From assembly GCF_000622245.1 (NCBI RefSeq), contig NZ_JHXW01000009.1, positions 1-64,000 of the forward strand: a stretch of 64,000 nucleotides of DNA, given 5' to 3'. Position 1 is the stretch's first letter, and every line of letters starts with the position of its first letter. This document shows positions 19,568 to 28,520 of the stretch, one piece after another. Below the pieces are notes generated by a model. It did not search any database, was not told where the DNA came from, and saw only the letters and a program-made list of their open reading frames with translations. Both the position numbers and the translations under genes were made by a program. This DNA comes from Fusobacterium perfoetens ATCC 29250 (lineage in GTDB: Bacteria > Fusobacteriota > Fusobacteriia > Fusobacteriales > Fusobacteriaceae).

Positions 19568-20452
19568 TTACTCCTTCTCATTTAAAATTTCTCTGTCTAA
19601 TCCAAATTTTCCAAGTTTTCCAGCTCTATAATCTCTCAGAAGTGTTAATACAGCTTGATGGGTATTTAAACTTCCACCCTTTTGAATCATATTCATTCTA
19701 TAAGCTATATTTTCTATTATATTTCCTGCTACTCCTTCAAAATCTTCATCTAATAATTTATATCTTTCTTTTAAATTTTCTTTTAAGCCATAAGCTATCA
19801 TTTTATCTAAAAATTTACATGCTACATCATCTATTGGTAATATATCATCTTTTATAGCTCCTGAAATAGCTAAATTAAATCCAACTCTTTCATCTTCAAA
19901 TTTAGGCCATAAAATTCCTGGAGTATCTAAAAGTTCTAATCCTTCTTTTATTCTAACCCATTGTTTTCCTCTAGTATATCCTGGCATATTTCCTACACCA
20001 GCACTATTTTTACCAACAATTCTATTAATTAATCTTGATTTTCCAACATTTGGAATTCCAGCTACCATCAATCTTGTATTTACTTTTTTTAAACCTTTTT
20101 TCATCATTTTTTCTTTTTTTTCAGAAGCTACTTTATCTATTATAGAATAAAGTCTTCTCATATTAAAACCTGTTTCAGCACTTAATTCTAGTACTTCATC
20201 AGCATCATTATGTTTTATAAAGTAATCTCTCCATTGATTTATCTCTTCTTTATTTACTAAATCTGATTTATTTATTACTATTATTCTTTTTTTTCCTTTA
20301 GCAAATACAGAAATATCTGGATTTCTACTTGATATTGGTATTCTAGCATCTACAACCTCTAATACTATATCTATTAAAGGCATATTTTCTTTTATCATAT
20401 CCTTAGTCTTTTTCATATGACCTGGATACCAGTTTATTTTTGTCATTGACAT
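19568..20452 (-). CDS. ylqF: Ribosome biogenesis GTPase YlqF/RbgA
   Basis: A 294-residue circularly permuted GTPase. The G4 motif NKSDLV comes before G1 GIPNVGKSR and G3 DTPGILWP, and the N-terminus NWYPGHMKK is typical of RbgA. In Bacillus it drives a late step of 50S assembly. A C-terminal domain follows residue ~200. GAGGAG precedes the ATG. Neighbours nadE, rsmI and tlyA also fit RNA/ribosome maturation. Confidence 0.94.
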   Translation of the reverse strand: MSMTKINWYPGHMKKTKDMIKENMPLIDIVLEVVDARIPISSRNPDISVFAKGKKRIIVINKSDLVNKEEINQWRDYFIKHNDADEVLELSAETGFNMRRLYSIIDKVASEKKEKMMKKGLKKVNTRLMVAGIPNVGKSRLINRIVGKNSAGVGNMPGYTRGKQWVRIKEGLELLDTPGILWPKFEDERVGFNLAISGAIKDDILPIDDVACKFLDKMIAYGLKENLKERYKLLDEDFEGVAGNIIENIAYRMNMIQKGGSLNTHQAVLTLLRDYRAGKLGKFGLDREILNEKE

Positions 20453-20458
20453 AAATGT

Positions 20459-21187
20459 TTACTCCTCTTCTTCTTCGTCACCTATATCTTTAGCATATTT
20501 ATTAACTTTTTCTTTTTTCTCTTCTATTTCATTTCCTTTAATTATTACAACAAACTCTCCTTTAAAAGTTTTATTTTCATATTGACTTATAAGTTCTCTT
20601 GTTGTACCTCTTATAATTTCTTCATAAATTTTTGTTATTTCTCTTACTAATACTATTTCTCTTTCTCCAATGAACTCTTCTATATCTTTTAAAGTTTTTA
20701 TAATTCTATGTGGAGATTCAAAAAACATTATAGTTCTTTTTTCATCCTGAAAACTTTTTAATAAAGTTTGTCTACCTTTTTTCTTTGGTAAAAAACCTTC
20801 AAATACAAATCTTCTCATAGATACTCCAGCTACTGAAGCAGCAGCTGTCATGGCACTTACTCCTGGAATTGGAACTACTTTTATATCTCTTTTTAAAGCT
20901 TCATCTACAACTTCATACCCTGGGTCTGATATACATGGAGTTCCAGCATCAGTTACTAAAGCTATATTCTTTCCCTCTTCTAATAAATTCATAATAGTAT
21001 CTATTTGATATTGTTTACTATGTTCATCATATCTATAAATTGTTTTTTCTATTTCTAAGTGATTTAAAAGTTTTTTAGTTACTCTAGTATCTTCAGCGAA
21101 TACATAATCTACTTCTTTTAATATTCTAATAGCTCTCAATGTGATATCTTCTAAATTTCCTATAGGTGTTGCTACTATATAAAGCAT
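20459..21187 (-). CDS. rsmI: 16S rRNA 2'-O-ribose C1402 methyltransferase
   Basis: A 242-residue tetrapyrrole-methylase-fold protein. The start LYIVATPIGNLEDITLRAI and the motifs AEDTRVTKKLL, LVTDAGTPCISDPGYEVV and PIPGVSAMTAAASVAG are diagnostic of RsmI (YraL). It methylates C1402 of 16S rRNA using SAM. The acidic tail ends GDEEEEE, in which the next gene's RBS is embedded. It sits 13 bp after ctpA. Confidence 0.96.
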   Translation of the reverse strand: MLYIVATPIGNLEDITLRAIRILKEVDYVFAEDTRVTKKLLNHLEIEKTIYRYDEHSKQYQIDTIMNLLEEGKNIALVTDAGTPCISDPGYEVVDEALKRDIKVVPIPGVSAMTAAASVAGVSMRRFVFEGFLPKKKGRQTLLKSFQDEKRTIMFFESPHRIIKTLKDIEEFIGEREIVLVREITKIYEEIIRGTTRELISQYENKTFKGEFVVIIKGNEIEEKKEKVNKYAKDIGDEEEEE

Positions 21188-21200
21188 ATTTTACTCCTCG

Positions 21201-22484
21201 TTATTTTTTATTTTTTCTCTCTTTAATCATAGAAATAACTGCTGCCTCAGCTGTTTTAAGTTGTTTATCTTCTTTCTTTATAAGTTTTTCTGCTTTCTCT
21301 TTTCCAACAACTGATGTTAAAAGTTTTTCTTTACTAGCTTCTTGATCTTTATCATTAACATTAGTTATAAATCCATCATAGAATAAATAATCCTCATCTT
21401 CCTCTACAACTATATCTGGTTTTATTCCTTTTCCGTGGATATTTTCTCCTTTTGGAGTATAATACTTAGCAATAGTTAATTTAATTCCATCTTCATCTGG
21501 TAAAGGTAAAACTACTTGTACACTACCTTTTCCAAAACTTTTTTCTCCTATTAATAACCCTCTTTTATAATCTCTAATAGCTCCTGATACTATTTCTGAA
21601 GCTGAAGCACTACCTTCATTTATCAGAATTACTAATGGAAAATCTCCATAATATTTACCTTCTCTATAAGAGAATATCTCTTTTCCTTTCTTAGGTCTTT
21701 CACTTACTATAACTCCCTCTTCTATAAACATTGAAGATATTTTTATAGCTTGTCCTATTATTCCACCAGGATTATTTCTTAAATCTAAAATCAATCCTTC
21801 CATTCCTTGTGATAATAATTTTTCTAATTCTCTTTTAACCTCTAAATCTACATCCTCAGCAAATTGGGTAAGTTTTATATAACCTACATTTCCATCTAAC
21901 ATTTTACTTCTAACATTTTCTAATTTTATATCTGCTCTTGTTAAAGTTATCTCTCTTTCTTTTTTATCAGCTTCTCTGTAAAGTTTTAATTTTACTTTTG
22001 TTCCTGATTTTCCTTTTAATAATCTAGAAGCTTCTTCTAATTCTATATCATAAGTTGATTTGTCCTCTATATATAATATCTTATCATTTGGTCTTATTCC
22101 TGCATTAAAAGCTGGACTCCCCTCTATTAATAATTCTACTGTTACAGGCTCATTAGCTCCCTTTCTAATTATCATCCCTACACCAGAGTATTCACCTTTC
22201 ATTTTTCCTTCTAAATCTTCCATTCCTTTTTTAGAAAAATAATTAGAATGAGGATCTTCTAAACTGTCTATCATTCCTTTTAATGCTCCTTGCATTAGAA
22301 TTGTTTTATCTATTTTTTTATCCCCAACAAAATTTTCTTGGATAATATCCATTACATCAGATATTTCTTTTAATTGTTTTATATTATTCATAAAACCAAT
22401 TTTCTCTTCATTGGCTAAAATATTTGTTGAAATAGAAGTTATACTAAGTATTATAAGTAATTTTTTTAGTTTATTTTTTAACAT
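21201..22484 (-). CDS. ctpA: C-terminal processing protease, S41 family
   Basis: A 427-residue exported serine protease. It has an N-terminal signal peptide (residues 1-24), a PDZ domain near 100-185 (GVGMIIRKG, SPAFNAGIRPNDKIL), and a catalytic core. LRNNPGG precedes the nucleophile segment INEGSASASEI (Ser294 inferred), and GEKSFGKG carries the general-base Lys319. The 25-residue Ser-Lys spacing matches E. coli Prc. It cleaves periplasmic proteins near their C-termini. RBS GGAGG. Confidence 0.95.
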   Translation of the reverse strand: MLKNKLKKLLIILSITSISTNILANEEKIGFMNNIKQLKEISDVMDIIQENFVGDKKIDKTILMQGALKGMIDSLEDPHSNYFSKKGMEDLEGKMKGEYSGVGMIIRKGANEPVTVELLIEGSPAFNAGIRPNDKILYIEDKSTYDIELEEASRLLKGKSGTKVKLKLYREADKKEREITLTRADIKLENVRSKMLDGNVGYIKLTQFAEDVDLEVKRELEKLLSQGMEGLILDLRNNPGGIIGQAIKISSMFIEEGVIVSERPKKGKEIFSYREGKYYGDFPLVILINEGSASASEIVSGAIRDYKRGLLIGEKSFGKGSVQVVLPLPDEDGIKLTIAKYYTPKGENIHGKGIKPDIVVEEDEDYLFYDGFITNVNDKDQEASKEKLLTSVVGKEKAEKLIKKEDKQLKTAEAAVISMIKERKNKK

Positions 22485-22495
22485 TTATTCCTCCG

Positions 22496-23287
22496 CTACT
22501 CTAATTCATCTAGTCTTTCTTTTACATTTATATCAATTTTTTTATTTTTTCCAAATAAAGATAGATATTCAGTATTTCCCTTTCCCCCTTTTATAGGAGA
22601 AATATCTAAAGCTTCTAGATATAATCCATTTTCATTGGCACTTTTTACAACTTTTTCTATTGAATAAAGATGATATTCCTTATCTCTAACTATACCACCT
22701 TTTTCTATCATAAATTTCTCAACTTCAAATTGAGGTTTTATTAAAGCCATTAATTTTGTTTCCTTTTCAAAAAATTCCTTTAAAGCTTTTACTACACTAG
22801 TTATAGATATAAATGATATATCCATCACAATATAATCTATTTTTGAAAAATCAATTTCTTCTTTTTTTAATTCATTTATATGTCTATTTTCTATAGAAGT
22901 TACTCTTGAATCACTCCTTAATTTCCAATCTAACTGGTTAGTTCCTACATCTACTGCATATACATGTTTCGCTCCATTCATTAAAGCACAATCTGTAAAT
23001 CCTCCTGTTGAAGCTCCTACATCTAAAATTACTTTATCTTTAAAATCTAAATCAAAAACAGATACAGCTTTTTCCAATTTTAATCCGCCTCTACTTACAT
23101 ATTTGGATTCTTTTCCCTTTATTCTAATATGTAACCCTTTTTCTGTATCTATTTTTATCATAGTTCCAGGTTTTTCTATTTTCAAATCATTTACTAGAAC
23201 TATTCCTGCCATTACAGCTCTTTTTGCTTGTTCTACATCAGGATAAAAACCATTATTGACTAAAAGTACATCTATTCTTTCTTTCAT
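22496..23287 (-). CDS. tlyA: TlyA family rRNA methyltransferase (S4 plus FtsJ domains)
   Basis: A 263-residue protein. The N-terminal S4 RNA-binding domain begins RIDVLLVNNGFYPDVEQAKRAVMAG. The Rossmann methyltransferase domain has ILDVGASTGGFTDCAL and the catalytic-type K-D-K-E residues (KYVSRGG, DISFIS, IKPQFEVEK). TlyA proteins 2'-O-methylate rRNA cytidines; some were described as haemolysins. The ATG at 23287 is preferred to a TTG one codon earlier, with AGGAG 8 nt upstream. Confidence 0.93.
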   Translation of the reverse strand: MKERIDVLLVNNGFYPDVEQAKRAVMAGIVLVNDLKIEKPGTMIKIDTEKGLHIRIKGKESKYVSRGGLKLEKAVSVFDLDFKDKVILDVGASTGGFTDCALMNGAKHVYAVDVGTNQLDWKLRSDSRVTSIENRHINELKKEEIDFSKIDYIVMDISFISITSVVKALKEFFEKETKLMALIKPQFEVEKFMIEKGGIVRDKEYHLYSIEKVVKSANENGLYLEALDISPIKGGKGNTEYLSLFGKNKKIDINVKERLDELE

Positions 23288-23298
23288 CAATTTATCTC

Positions 23299-24123
23299 CT
23301 AATTTTTAAATATCTCTTTATCTTTTAATACTGACAAAACTTCATTTTTTAAAATTAATTTTTTAAATCCCTCTTTTTCAACTGATTTTATTAATTTTCC
23401 AGTCTCAACAATTCTTCTTGTAAAGAAATCATCTCCTAAAGGAACTTTTTTATTTTTCTTAAAGTAATTTAATAACTGTTTTGTTGAACCAAGTTTTAAT
23501 TCTTGTTTAGATTTTTTCAATCTATCTTTTATAACTCCTGTTGTACACTTAAATTTTTTGCCAATTTCTATTAGATTTTCTCCTCTTTCAAAACTTTTTA
23601 GTATATCGTTTACATCAATAGGATTTATTCTATGATATTTGGCCGAATACATATCAGCCCAATGAACTAATTGAGCTTCTTTAGTGCTAGGAATTACTTT
23701 TCCCCATTTTCCATGATGGGATACAACTATATGAATTATATTTTTTCTTACATCTTCTTTTAAATAAAAACCTGTTTTATCCTCTATTTCCCTTAATATA
23801 TTTTCTGTTTCTTTTATTATATATTCTGGGTTTTTTAACATAATTTGAGAATGAGAAATATTATCCTCACTTTTTCTAAGAGTTCCTTTACTTAAATCAT
23901 GTATTATTATCCCAATAACTACAGAAAATAAATCTAATTGTTTTTTTGCATTTTCAAGATTATGATAAACTTTTTTTATCTCATTAATAGATAGATTAAA
24001 AACATCATAAGTATGAGCCGTTATTTTAACTCCTTGGTCATTATAATTTTCTAAATCAAGAACTTTTTCTTCTGCTAATAACTCTTCAAGAAATTTTATT
24101 GTTCTCTTATTGTCTTCTATCAT
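23299..24123 (-). CDS. HD-domain phosphohydrolase with helix-turn-helix-like segment
   Basis: A 274-residue protein of the HD superfamily. Likely metal ligands are His in ITAHTYDV, the pair in IIIHDLSKG, His in VSHHGKWG and Asp in VHWADMYSAK. Around residues 190-215, SFERGENLIEIGKKFKCTTG then VIKDRLKKSKQ resembles a sigma-type helix-turn-helix, unusual after an HD domain. The substrate is unknown; nucleotide or RNA phosphodiesters are the usual range. The start is set at 24123, where GAAGGG lies 8 nt upstream. It overlaps the dxs end by 17 bp, so it is coupled to dxs. Confidence 0.75.
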   Translation of the reverse strand: MIEDNKRTIKFLEELLAEEKVLDLENYNDQGVKITAHTYDVFNLSINEIKKVYHNLENAKKQLDLFSVVIGIIIHDLSKGTLRKSEDNISHSQIMLKNPEYIIKETENILREIEDKTGFYLKEDVRKNIIHIVVSHHGKWGKVIPSTKEAQLVHWADMYSAKYHRINPIDVNDILKSFERGENLIEIGKKFKCTTGVIKDRLKKSKQELKLGSTKQLLNYFKKNKKVPLGDDFFTRRIVETGKLIKSVEKEGFKKLILKNEVLSVLKDKEIFKN

Positions 24124-25909
24124 TAAGTTTCCCTTCAATTCTTTCGACTAATTTTTTTCCTCTTAATCCATAAATCTCCAATAACTCATCTCTTCTTCCA
24201 TGAGGAATTTCACCTGTGTCAATAGAGATTTTTATCACTCTCTTCATTATATTATTATCATTCAAATAATTTATTATGCTGCTACCAAAACCATTTATTG
24301 CATAAGCTTCTTCTAAAACAAAAATATTCTCATAGTTTTTAAACTCTGTTTCTATATATTGAGTATCCATAGGAATTATAGAAGCTGCACTTACTATCGT
24401 TCCCTCTATACCTCTTTCTAATAATAAATCTTCTATATTTAATATCTCTTTTAACATACTACCAGTACATACAAAAAGATTTTTCTTTCCTTTTTTTATT
24501 TCTTTCCATTTTCCAATTTGAAATTCTCTATCATTTTCTATATTAAAAACTTCCTCTTTTGGATATCTTATAGCCATAGGACAAGATGTATTCACTGAAT
24601 AATCTAAAACTTCTCTTAACTCTTTTTCAGTAGTTGGTGCTACCAATATAAAATTAGAAATTGTTGTAAACATTGATATATCATAAAGTCCATTATGGGT
24701 TTTACCATCTTCTCCTACTATCCCTGCCCTATCAATTAATAATCTTACTGGTAGATTTTGTAAAGAAATATCATGGATTAATTGCCCAAATCCCCTTTGT
24801 AAAAAAGTGGAATATACTGCAAAGTAAGGTTTTTTTCCAGCTTTTACTAATCCTCCAGCAAATGTTATTCCATGTCCTTCTGTAATTCCTATATCAAAAG
24901 CTCTTTCTGGATATGTATCAAAAAATTTCTTTAACCCTGTTCCTTTTATCATTCCTGCTGAAATTCCTATAATATCTCCATCTTTTTCACCTAATTCAGT
25001 TAGTTTTTCTCCAATAACATCCGAATAAATTTTTCCATTTGATTTTTTACAAGAACTAGGTCCTATTCCATGAAATTTTTCTTGTTCATCTTCAGCTGGT
25101 TTATATCCTTTTCCTTTTTTAGTTTTAACATGAATAAAAACAGGTCCTTCAATCTTTTTAGCTTTCTCAAAAATAGAAATAAGCTCTTTTAGATTATGAC
25201 CATCTATAACTCCAAAATATTTAAAACCTAAATTTTCTGCTATACTAGCTGGTAAAAAAAAGTTTTTTATAGAATTCTCTGCTCTTTTTATTGTAGTACT
25301 TACTTTTTTCCCAAAATTTCCTTTTCCAATAAGTCTTTTTACATCTTTTCTAATAGACATATAAGTATTACTTGAAATTAACTTACTAAAAAACTTAGAA
25401 AGCCCTCCTACATTTTCTCCAATAGACATTTCGTTATCATTAAGAACTACAATTATATTTTTAACATCCACCATATTGTTTAAAGCTTCTAATGAATGCC
25501 CATTTCCTATAGAAGCATCACCTATCATTACAATTACTTTATCTTCTGGATTTCCAATAGCTAATCCCACTCCTGCTGATAAAGCATTTCCAGCATGTCC
25601 ACTTATAAAATAATCATAAGGACTTTCTTTAGGATCTGTAAATGGCCCTACTCCCCCTAAGGTTCTCAAAGTATCAAATCTATCTTCTCTATCTGTAAGT
25701 ATTTTATAAACATATGATTGGTGTCCAACATCAAATAAAAATTTTGTATTTTTTTCATTAAATACTTTTTTTAAAGCTACTGTTAATTCTACTACTCCTA
25801 AATTAGAAGCTAAATGTCCACCATTTTTTAAAACAACATCTATTATTTTTTTTCTAATTTTATCACAAAGAGATTTTAATTCATCTATTTCTAAATTATC
25901 TAAACACAT
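24107..25909 (-). CDS. dxs: 1-deoxy-D-xylulose-5-phosphate synthase
   Basis: A 600-residue thiamine-diphosphate enzyme joining pyruvate and glyceraldehyde-3-phosphate, the first step of the MEP isoprenoid route. The ThDP site is GDASIGNGHSLEALN, with NDNEMSIG after it; the usual GDG is GDA here. The transketolase-type middle domain has GITEGHGITFAGGLV and IDRAGIVGEDGKTHNG. The C-terminal domain has EEAYAINGFGSSI. The ATG at 25909 has GAGG 6 nt upstream and is better than a TTG four codons earlier. ispH, the last enzyme of the same route, is at 35588. Confidence 0.95.
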   Translation of the reverse strand: MCLDNLEIDELKSLCDKIRKKIIDVVLKNGGHLASNLGVVELTVALKKVFNEKNTKFLFDVGHQSYVYKILTDREDRFDTLRTLGGVGPFTDPKESPYDYFISGHAGNALSAGVGLAIGNPEDKVIVMIGDASIGNGHSLEALNNMVDVKNIIVVLNDNEMSIGENVGGLSKFFSKLISSNTYMSIRKDVKRLIGKGNFGKKVSTTIKRAENSIKNFFLPASIAENLGFKYFGVIDGHNLKELISIFEKAKKIEGPVFIHVKTKKGKGYKPAEDEQEKFHGIGPSSCKKSNGKIYSDVIGEKLTELGEKDGDIIGISAGMIKGTGLKKFFDTYPERAFDIGITEGHGITFAGGLVKAGKKPYFAVYSTFLQRGFGQLIHDISLQNLPVRLLIDRAGIVGEDGKTHNGLYDISMFTTISNFILVAPTTEKELREVLDYSVNTSCPMAIRYPKEEVFNIENDREFQIGKWKEIKKGKKNLFVCTGSMLKEILNIEDLLLERGIEGTIVSAASIIPMDTQYIETEFKNYENIFVLEEAYAINGFGSSIINYLNDNNIMKRVIKISIDTGEIPHGRRDELLEIYGLRGKKLVERIEGKLNDRRQ

Positions 25910-25928
25910 ACTCCGCCTCAAATCCTAT

Positions 25929-26396
25929 TTATATTAAATAATCTTTAAATAAGAATGCAATTACCATACCTAAAATTGTCCCTATTAATACTTCAAAAGG
26001 AGTATGTCCTAACAACTCCTTTAATTTTTCATCAGAAAATTTTTGCCCTATTCCTAATTTAAAAGGTAACTCTTCCAATATTTTATTTACTATTCTAGCT
26101 TGTTTTCCAGCTGCTCTTCTTATCCCAGCTGCATCATACATAATAATACCTGAAAAAACTATAGAAATAGCAAAATATGGAGTATTGGTTCCATAAACTA
26201 TTCCTATACAAGTAGTTAAACAAGAAACTGTTGAGGAATGAGAACTTGGCATTCCTCCAGTTTCAAAAAATCTCTTTATATTAAATTCTTTATCTATAAA
26301 TATTGTTTCAAGGACTTTATAAAACTGAGCAATAAACCAAGCTATAAAAGTAACATCTAATATTTTATTATCAAAAATAATCCCAGCTTCATTCAT
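25929..26396 (-). CDS. Divergent PAP2 family membrane protein (DUF212)
   Basis: A 155-residue membrane protein with about four hydrophobic spans. The family motifs GGMPSSHSS and YDAAGIRRAAGKQA are present; the first resembles one PAP2 phosphatase motif, hence the family name. Substrate and activity are not established for the bacterial group. A role with polyprenyl phosphate lipids is an inference from the neighbouring dxs. The ATG at 26396 has GAAGGGAG at good spacing; an in-frame GTG six codons earlier overlaps that site and is less likely. Confidence 0.85.
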   Translation of the reverse strand: MNEAGIIFDNKILDVTFIAWFIAQFYKVLETIFIDKEFNIKRFFETGGMPSSHSSTVSCLTTCIGIVYGTNTPYFAISIVFSGIIMYDAAGIRRAAGKQARIVNKILEELPFKLGIGQKFSDEKLKELLGHTPFEVLIGTILGMVIAFLFKDYLI

Positions 26397-26423
26397 AAAA
26401 TTTCTCCCTTCCACAAAATATCT

Positions 26424-26723
26424 TTATCTATTTTTTAATTCTAAAGAAATTTTTGGATTTTCTTCATTTTCTTTATATAAAATTATAGTTTTCCCTATTA
26501 TTCCTACTACCTCACAACCTGTTTTTTCTTGGATTTCTTCTGCTATTTCTCTTTTATCAGCTTCTACATTTTGTAATAATTTAACTTTTATTAATTCTCT
26601 AGAGGCAATAGCTTCTAATATACTTTGGCCTACATTATCTGTATAACCATCTTTTCCTATTCTCACTATTGGCTCTAATTCATGTGCTTTTTTTCTTAAA
26701 AATTCTCTTTCTCTACTATTCAT
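26424..26723 (-). CDS. yhbY: CRM-domain RNA-binding protein YhbY
   Basis: A 99-residue protein with a single CRM domain: EFLRKKAHELEPIVRIGKDGYTD, followed by SRELIKVKLLQN and GCEVVGIIGKTIILYKEN. The GxxG-type loop (RIGKDG) is intact. YhbY binds pre-50S particles. It sits between RNase J and the DUF212 gene with gaps of 25 and 27 bp, consistent with the RNA-maturation theme of this run. RBS AGGAG. Confidence 0.93.
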   Translation of the reverse strand: MNSREREFLRKKAHELEPIVRIGKDGYTDNVGQSILEAIASRELIKVKLLQNVEADKREIAEEIQEKTGCEVVGIIGKTIILYKENEENPKISLELKNR

Positions 26724-26748
26724 TTACTTTTCTCCTATCTTTAATTTT

Positions 26749-28500
26749 TTATATTTCTAAAATAATTGGTAATATTACTGGGTTTCTCTTTGTTTTACTA
26801 TAAACATATTTTGAAACTGCTTCTTTTGTTATATTTTTTATAGGTTGCCAATCTAAGAAACCTTCTTTTTCTACTTTTTTAATTTTTGCATTGATATGCT
26901 CTATAATATCATTTATTAATTCATCTGATTCTTTTGAATATGTAAATCCTCTTGTTATAATTTCTGGACCTGATACAATTTTTCTATTTTCTTTATCAAA
27001 TGTAAATCCTACTATTATAACTCCATCTTGGGATAATTGTTGTCTATCTCTTAAAACTGTTTGTCCTATATCTCCTACACCTAAACCATCTATAAAGGTA
27101 GCTCCTGCACTTACTTTTCCTTTTAATTTTATTCCACTTTTTGTAACTTCTATTTTATTACCATTAAGTGCCAATAAAATGTTATTTTTAGGAATTCCTA
27201 CTTTTAAAGCTGTATCAATGTGAGCTTTTAACATTTTATACTCTCCATGGATTGGTACAAAGTTTTTAGGTTTTATCAAACTAAATATTAATTCTTGTTC
27301 TAGTTTTGAACCATGACCTGAAACATGAATTCCAGCAACTTTTTTAAATATTACTTCTGCTTCATATTTTAATAGATTGTTAATATTTTTTGACACTGCT
27401 TTTTCATTTCCAGGTATTGGAGTAGCTGATATTATAACAGTATCTCCCTCTTTAACTCTAGTATGTTTATGGATATTAGAAGCTATTCTTGAAAGAGATG
27501 CCATTGGCTCCCCTTGAGTTCCTGTACATAGTATTACAACTTTATTATCTTTTTGTTCATCAACCTCTGATAATGAAATTAAAGTATCTTTTTTTATTTT
27601 TAAATATCCCATTTTAGAAGCTATCTCAAAAACTTTTATTAAACTTCTACCATCAACAGCTATTTTTCTTCCATAAGCTTCTGAAATCTCTATAATTTGT
27701 TGTAAACGATGTATGTGTGAAGCGAAAGCTGCTATTATTATTCTACCTTTAGCCTTAGCAAACTCGATTTGGAAAGCTTCTCCTACTGTTTTTTCTGATG
27801 GAGTAAACCCTTCAGATTCGGCATTTGTAGAATCAGATAACAATAAATCTACTCCTTTTTCTCCTAGTTGTGCTAATCTTGCTAAATCAGTTCCTTGTCC
27901 ATCTACAGGGGTAAAGTCTATTTTAAAGTCTCCTGTTAGTAATACATTTCCAGCTGGAGTGACCACATGTATAGCATAAGAATCAGCAATAGAGTGAGTT
28001 ATTCTTATAAATTCTACATTAAAATATTTTCCTATTTTAACTTTAGACCTATTTCTTACCTCTCTCATTTTAGGCATATCTTTTATTTTTAAGTTTTCAA
28101 ACTTTGATTCAATTAAAGCCAAAGTTAATTTTCCTGAAAAAATAGAAACATCAGTATCTATTTTTTGATATAAATAAGGAATTGCTCCTATATGGTCTTC
28201 GTGTCCATGAGTTACAAACAGTCCTTTTATTTTACCTTTATTATTTTCTACATAAGAAAAATCAGGAATAACTGCATCTATCCCCAATAATCCCTCTCCT
28301 GGAAACCCTAGTCCACAATCTACTATTATTATTTCATCTCTATATTGAACTAAAGTCATGTTTTTTCCAACTTCATCTAATCCACCTAAAGGGATAACAT
28401 ACATTTTCTCCTCTTTTATCTCTTTAGGCTCCTCTATTATTTCTATTTTTTTTTCTTCTTTTTTTTCAAAAGAATTCACCTTTTTCTTTTTAAATATCAT
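26749..28500 (-). CDS. rnj: Ribonuclease J
   Basis: A 583-residue metallo-beta-lactamase/beta-CASP nuclease. VTHGHEDHIGAIPYL carries the HxHxDH metal motif, and LTGDFKIDFTPVDG follows. DSTNAESEGFTPSE and ILCTGTQGEPMASLSRIA belong to the beta-CASP part, and HVSGHGSKLEQE follows. It is a 5'-3' exo- and endoribonuclease for mRNA decay and rRNA maturation. The first ~30 residues are a Lys/Glu-rich extension beyond the typical start. Only one RNase J gene is seen in the window. Confidence 0.96.
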   Translation of the reverse strand: MIFKKKKVNSFEKKEEKKIEIIEEPKEIKEEKMYVIPLGGLDEVGKNMTLVQYRDEIIIVDCGLGFPGEGLLGIDAVIPDFSYVENNKGKIKGLFVTHGHEDHIGAIPYLYQKIDTDVSIFSGKLTLALIESKFENLKIKDMPKMREVRNRSKVKIGKYFNVEFIRITHSIADSYAIHVVTPAGNVLLTGDFKIDFTPVDGQGTDLARLAQLGEKGVDLLLSDSTNAESEGFTPSEKTVGEAFQIEFAKAKGRIIIAAFASHIHRLQQIIEISEAYGRKIAVDGRSLIKVFEIASKMGYLKIKKDTLISLSEVDEQKDNKVVILCTGTQGEPMASLSRIASNIHKHTRVKEGDTVIISATPIPGNEKAVSKNINNLLKYEAEVIFKKVAGIHVSGHGSKLEQELIFSLIKPKNFVPIHGEYKMLKAHIDTALKVGIPKNNILLALNGNKIEVTKSGIKLKGKVSAGATFIDGLGVGDIGQTVLRDRQQLSQDGVIIVGFTFDKENRKIVSGPEIITRGFTYSKESDELINDIIEHINAKIKKVEKEGFLDWQPIKNITKEAVSKYVYSKTKRNPVILPIILEI

Positions 28501-28520
28501 TTTTCTTCCTCTTTCATTAA

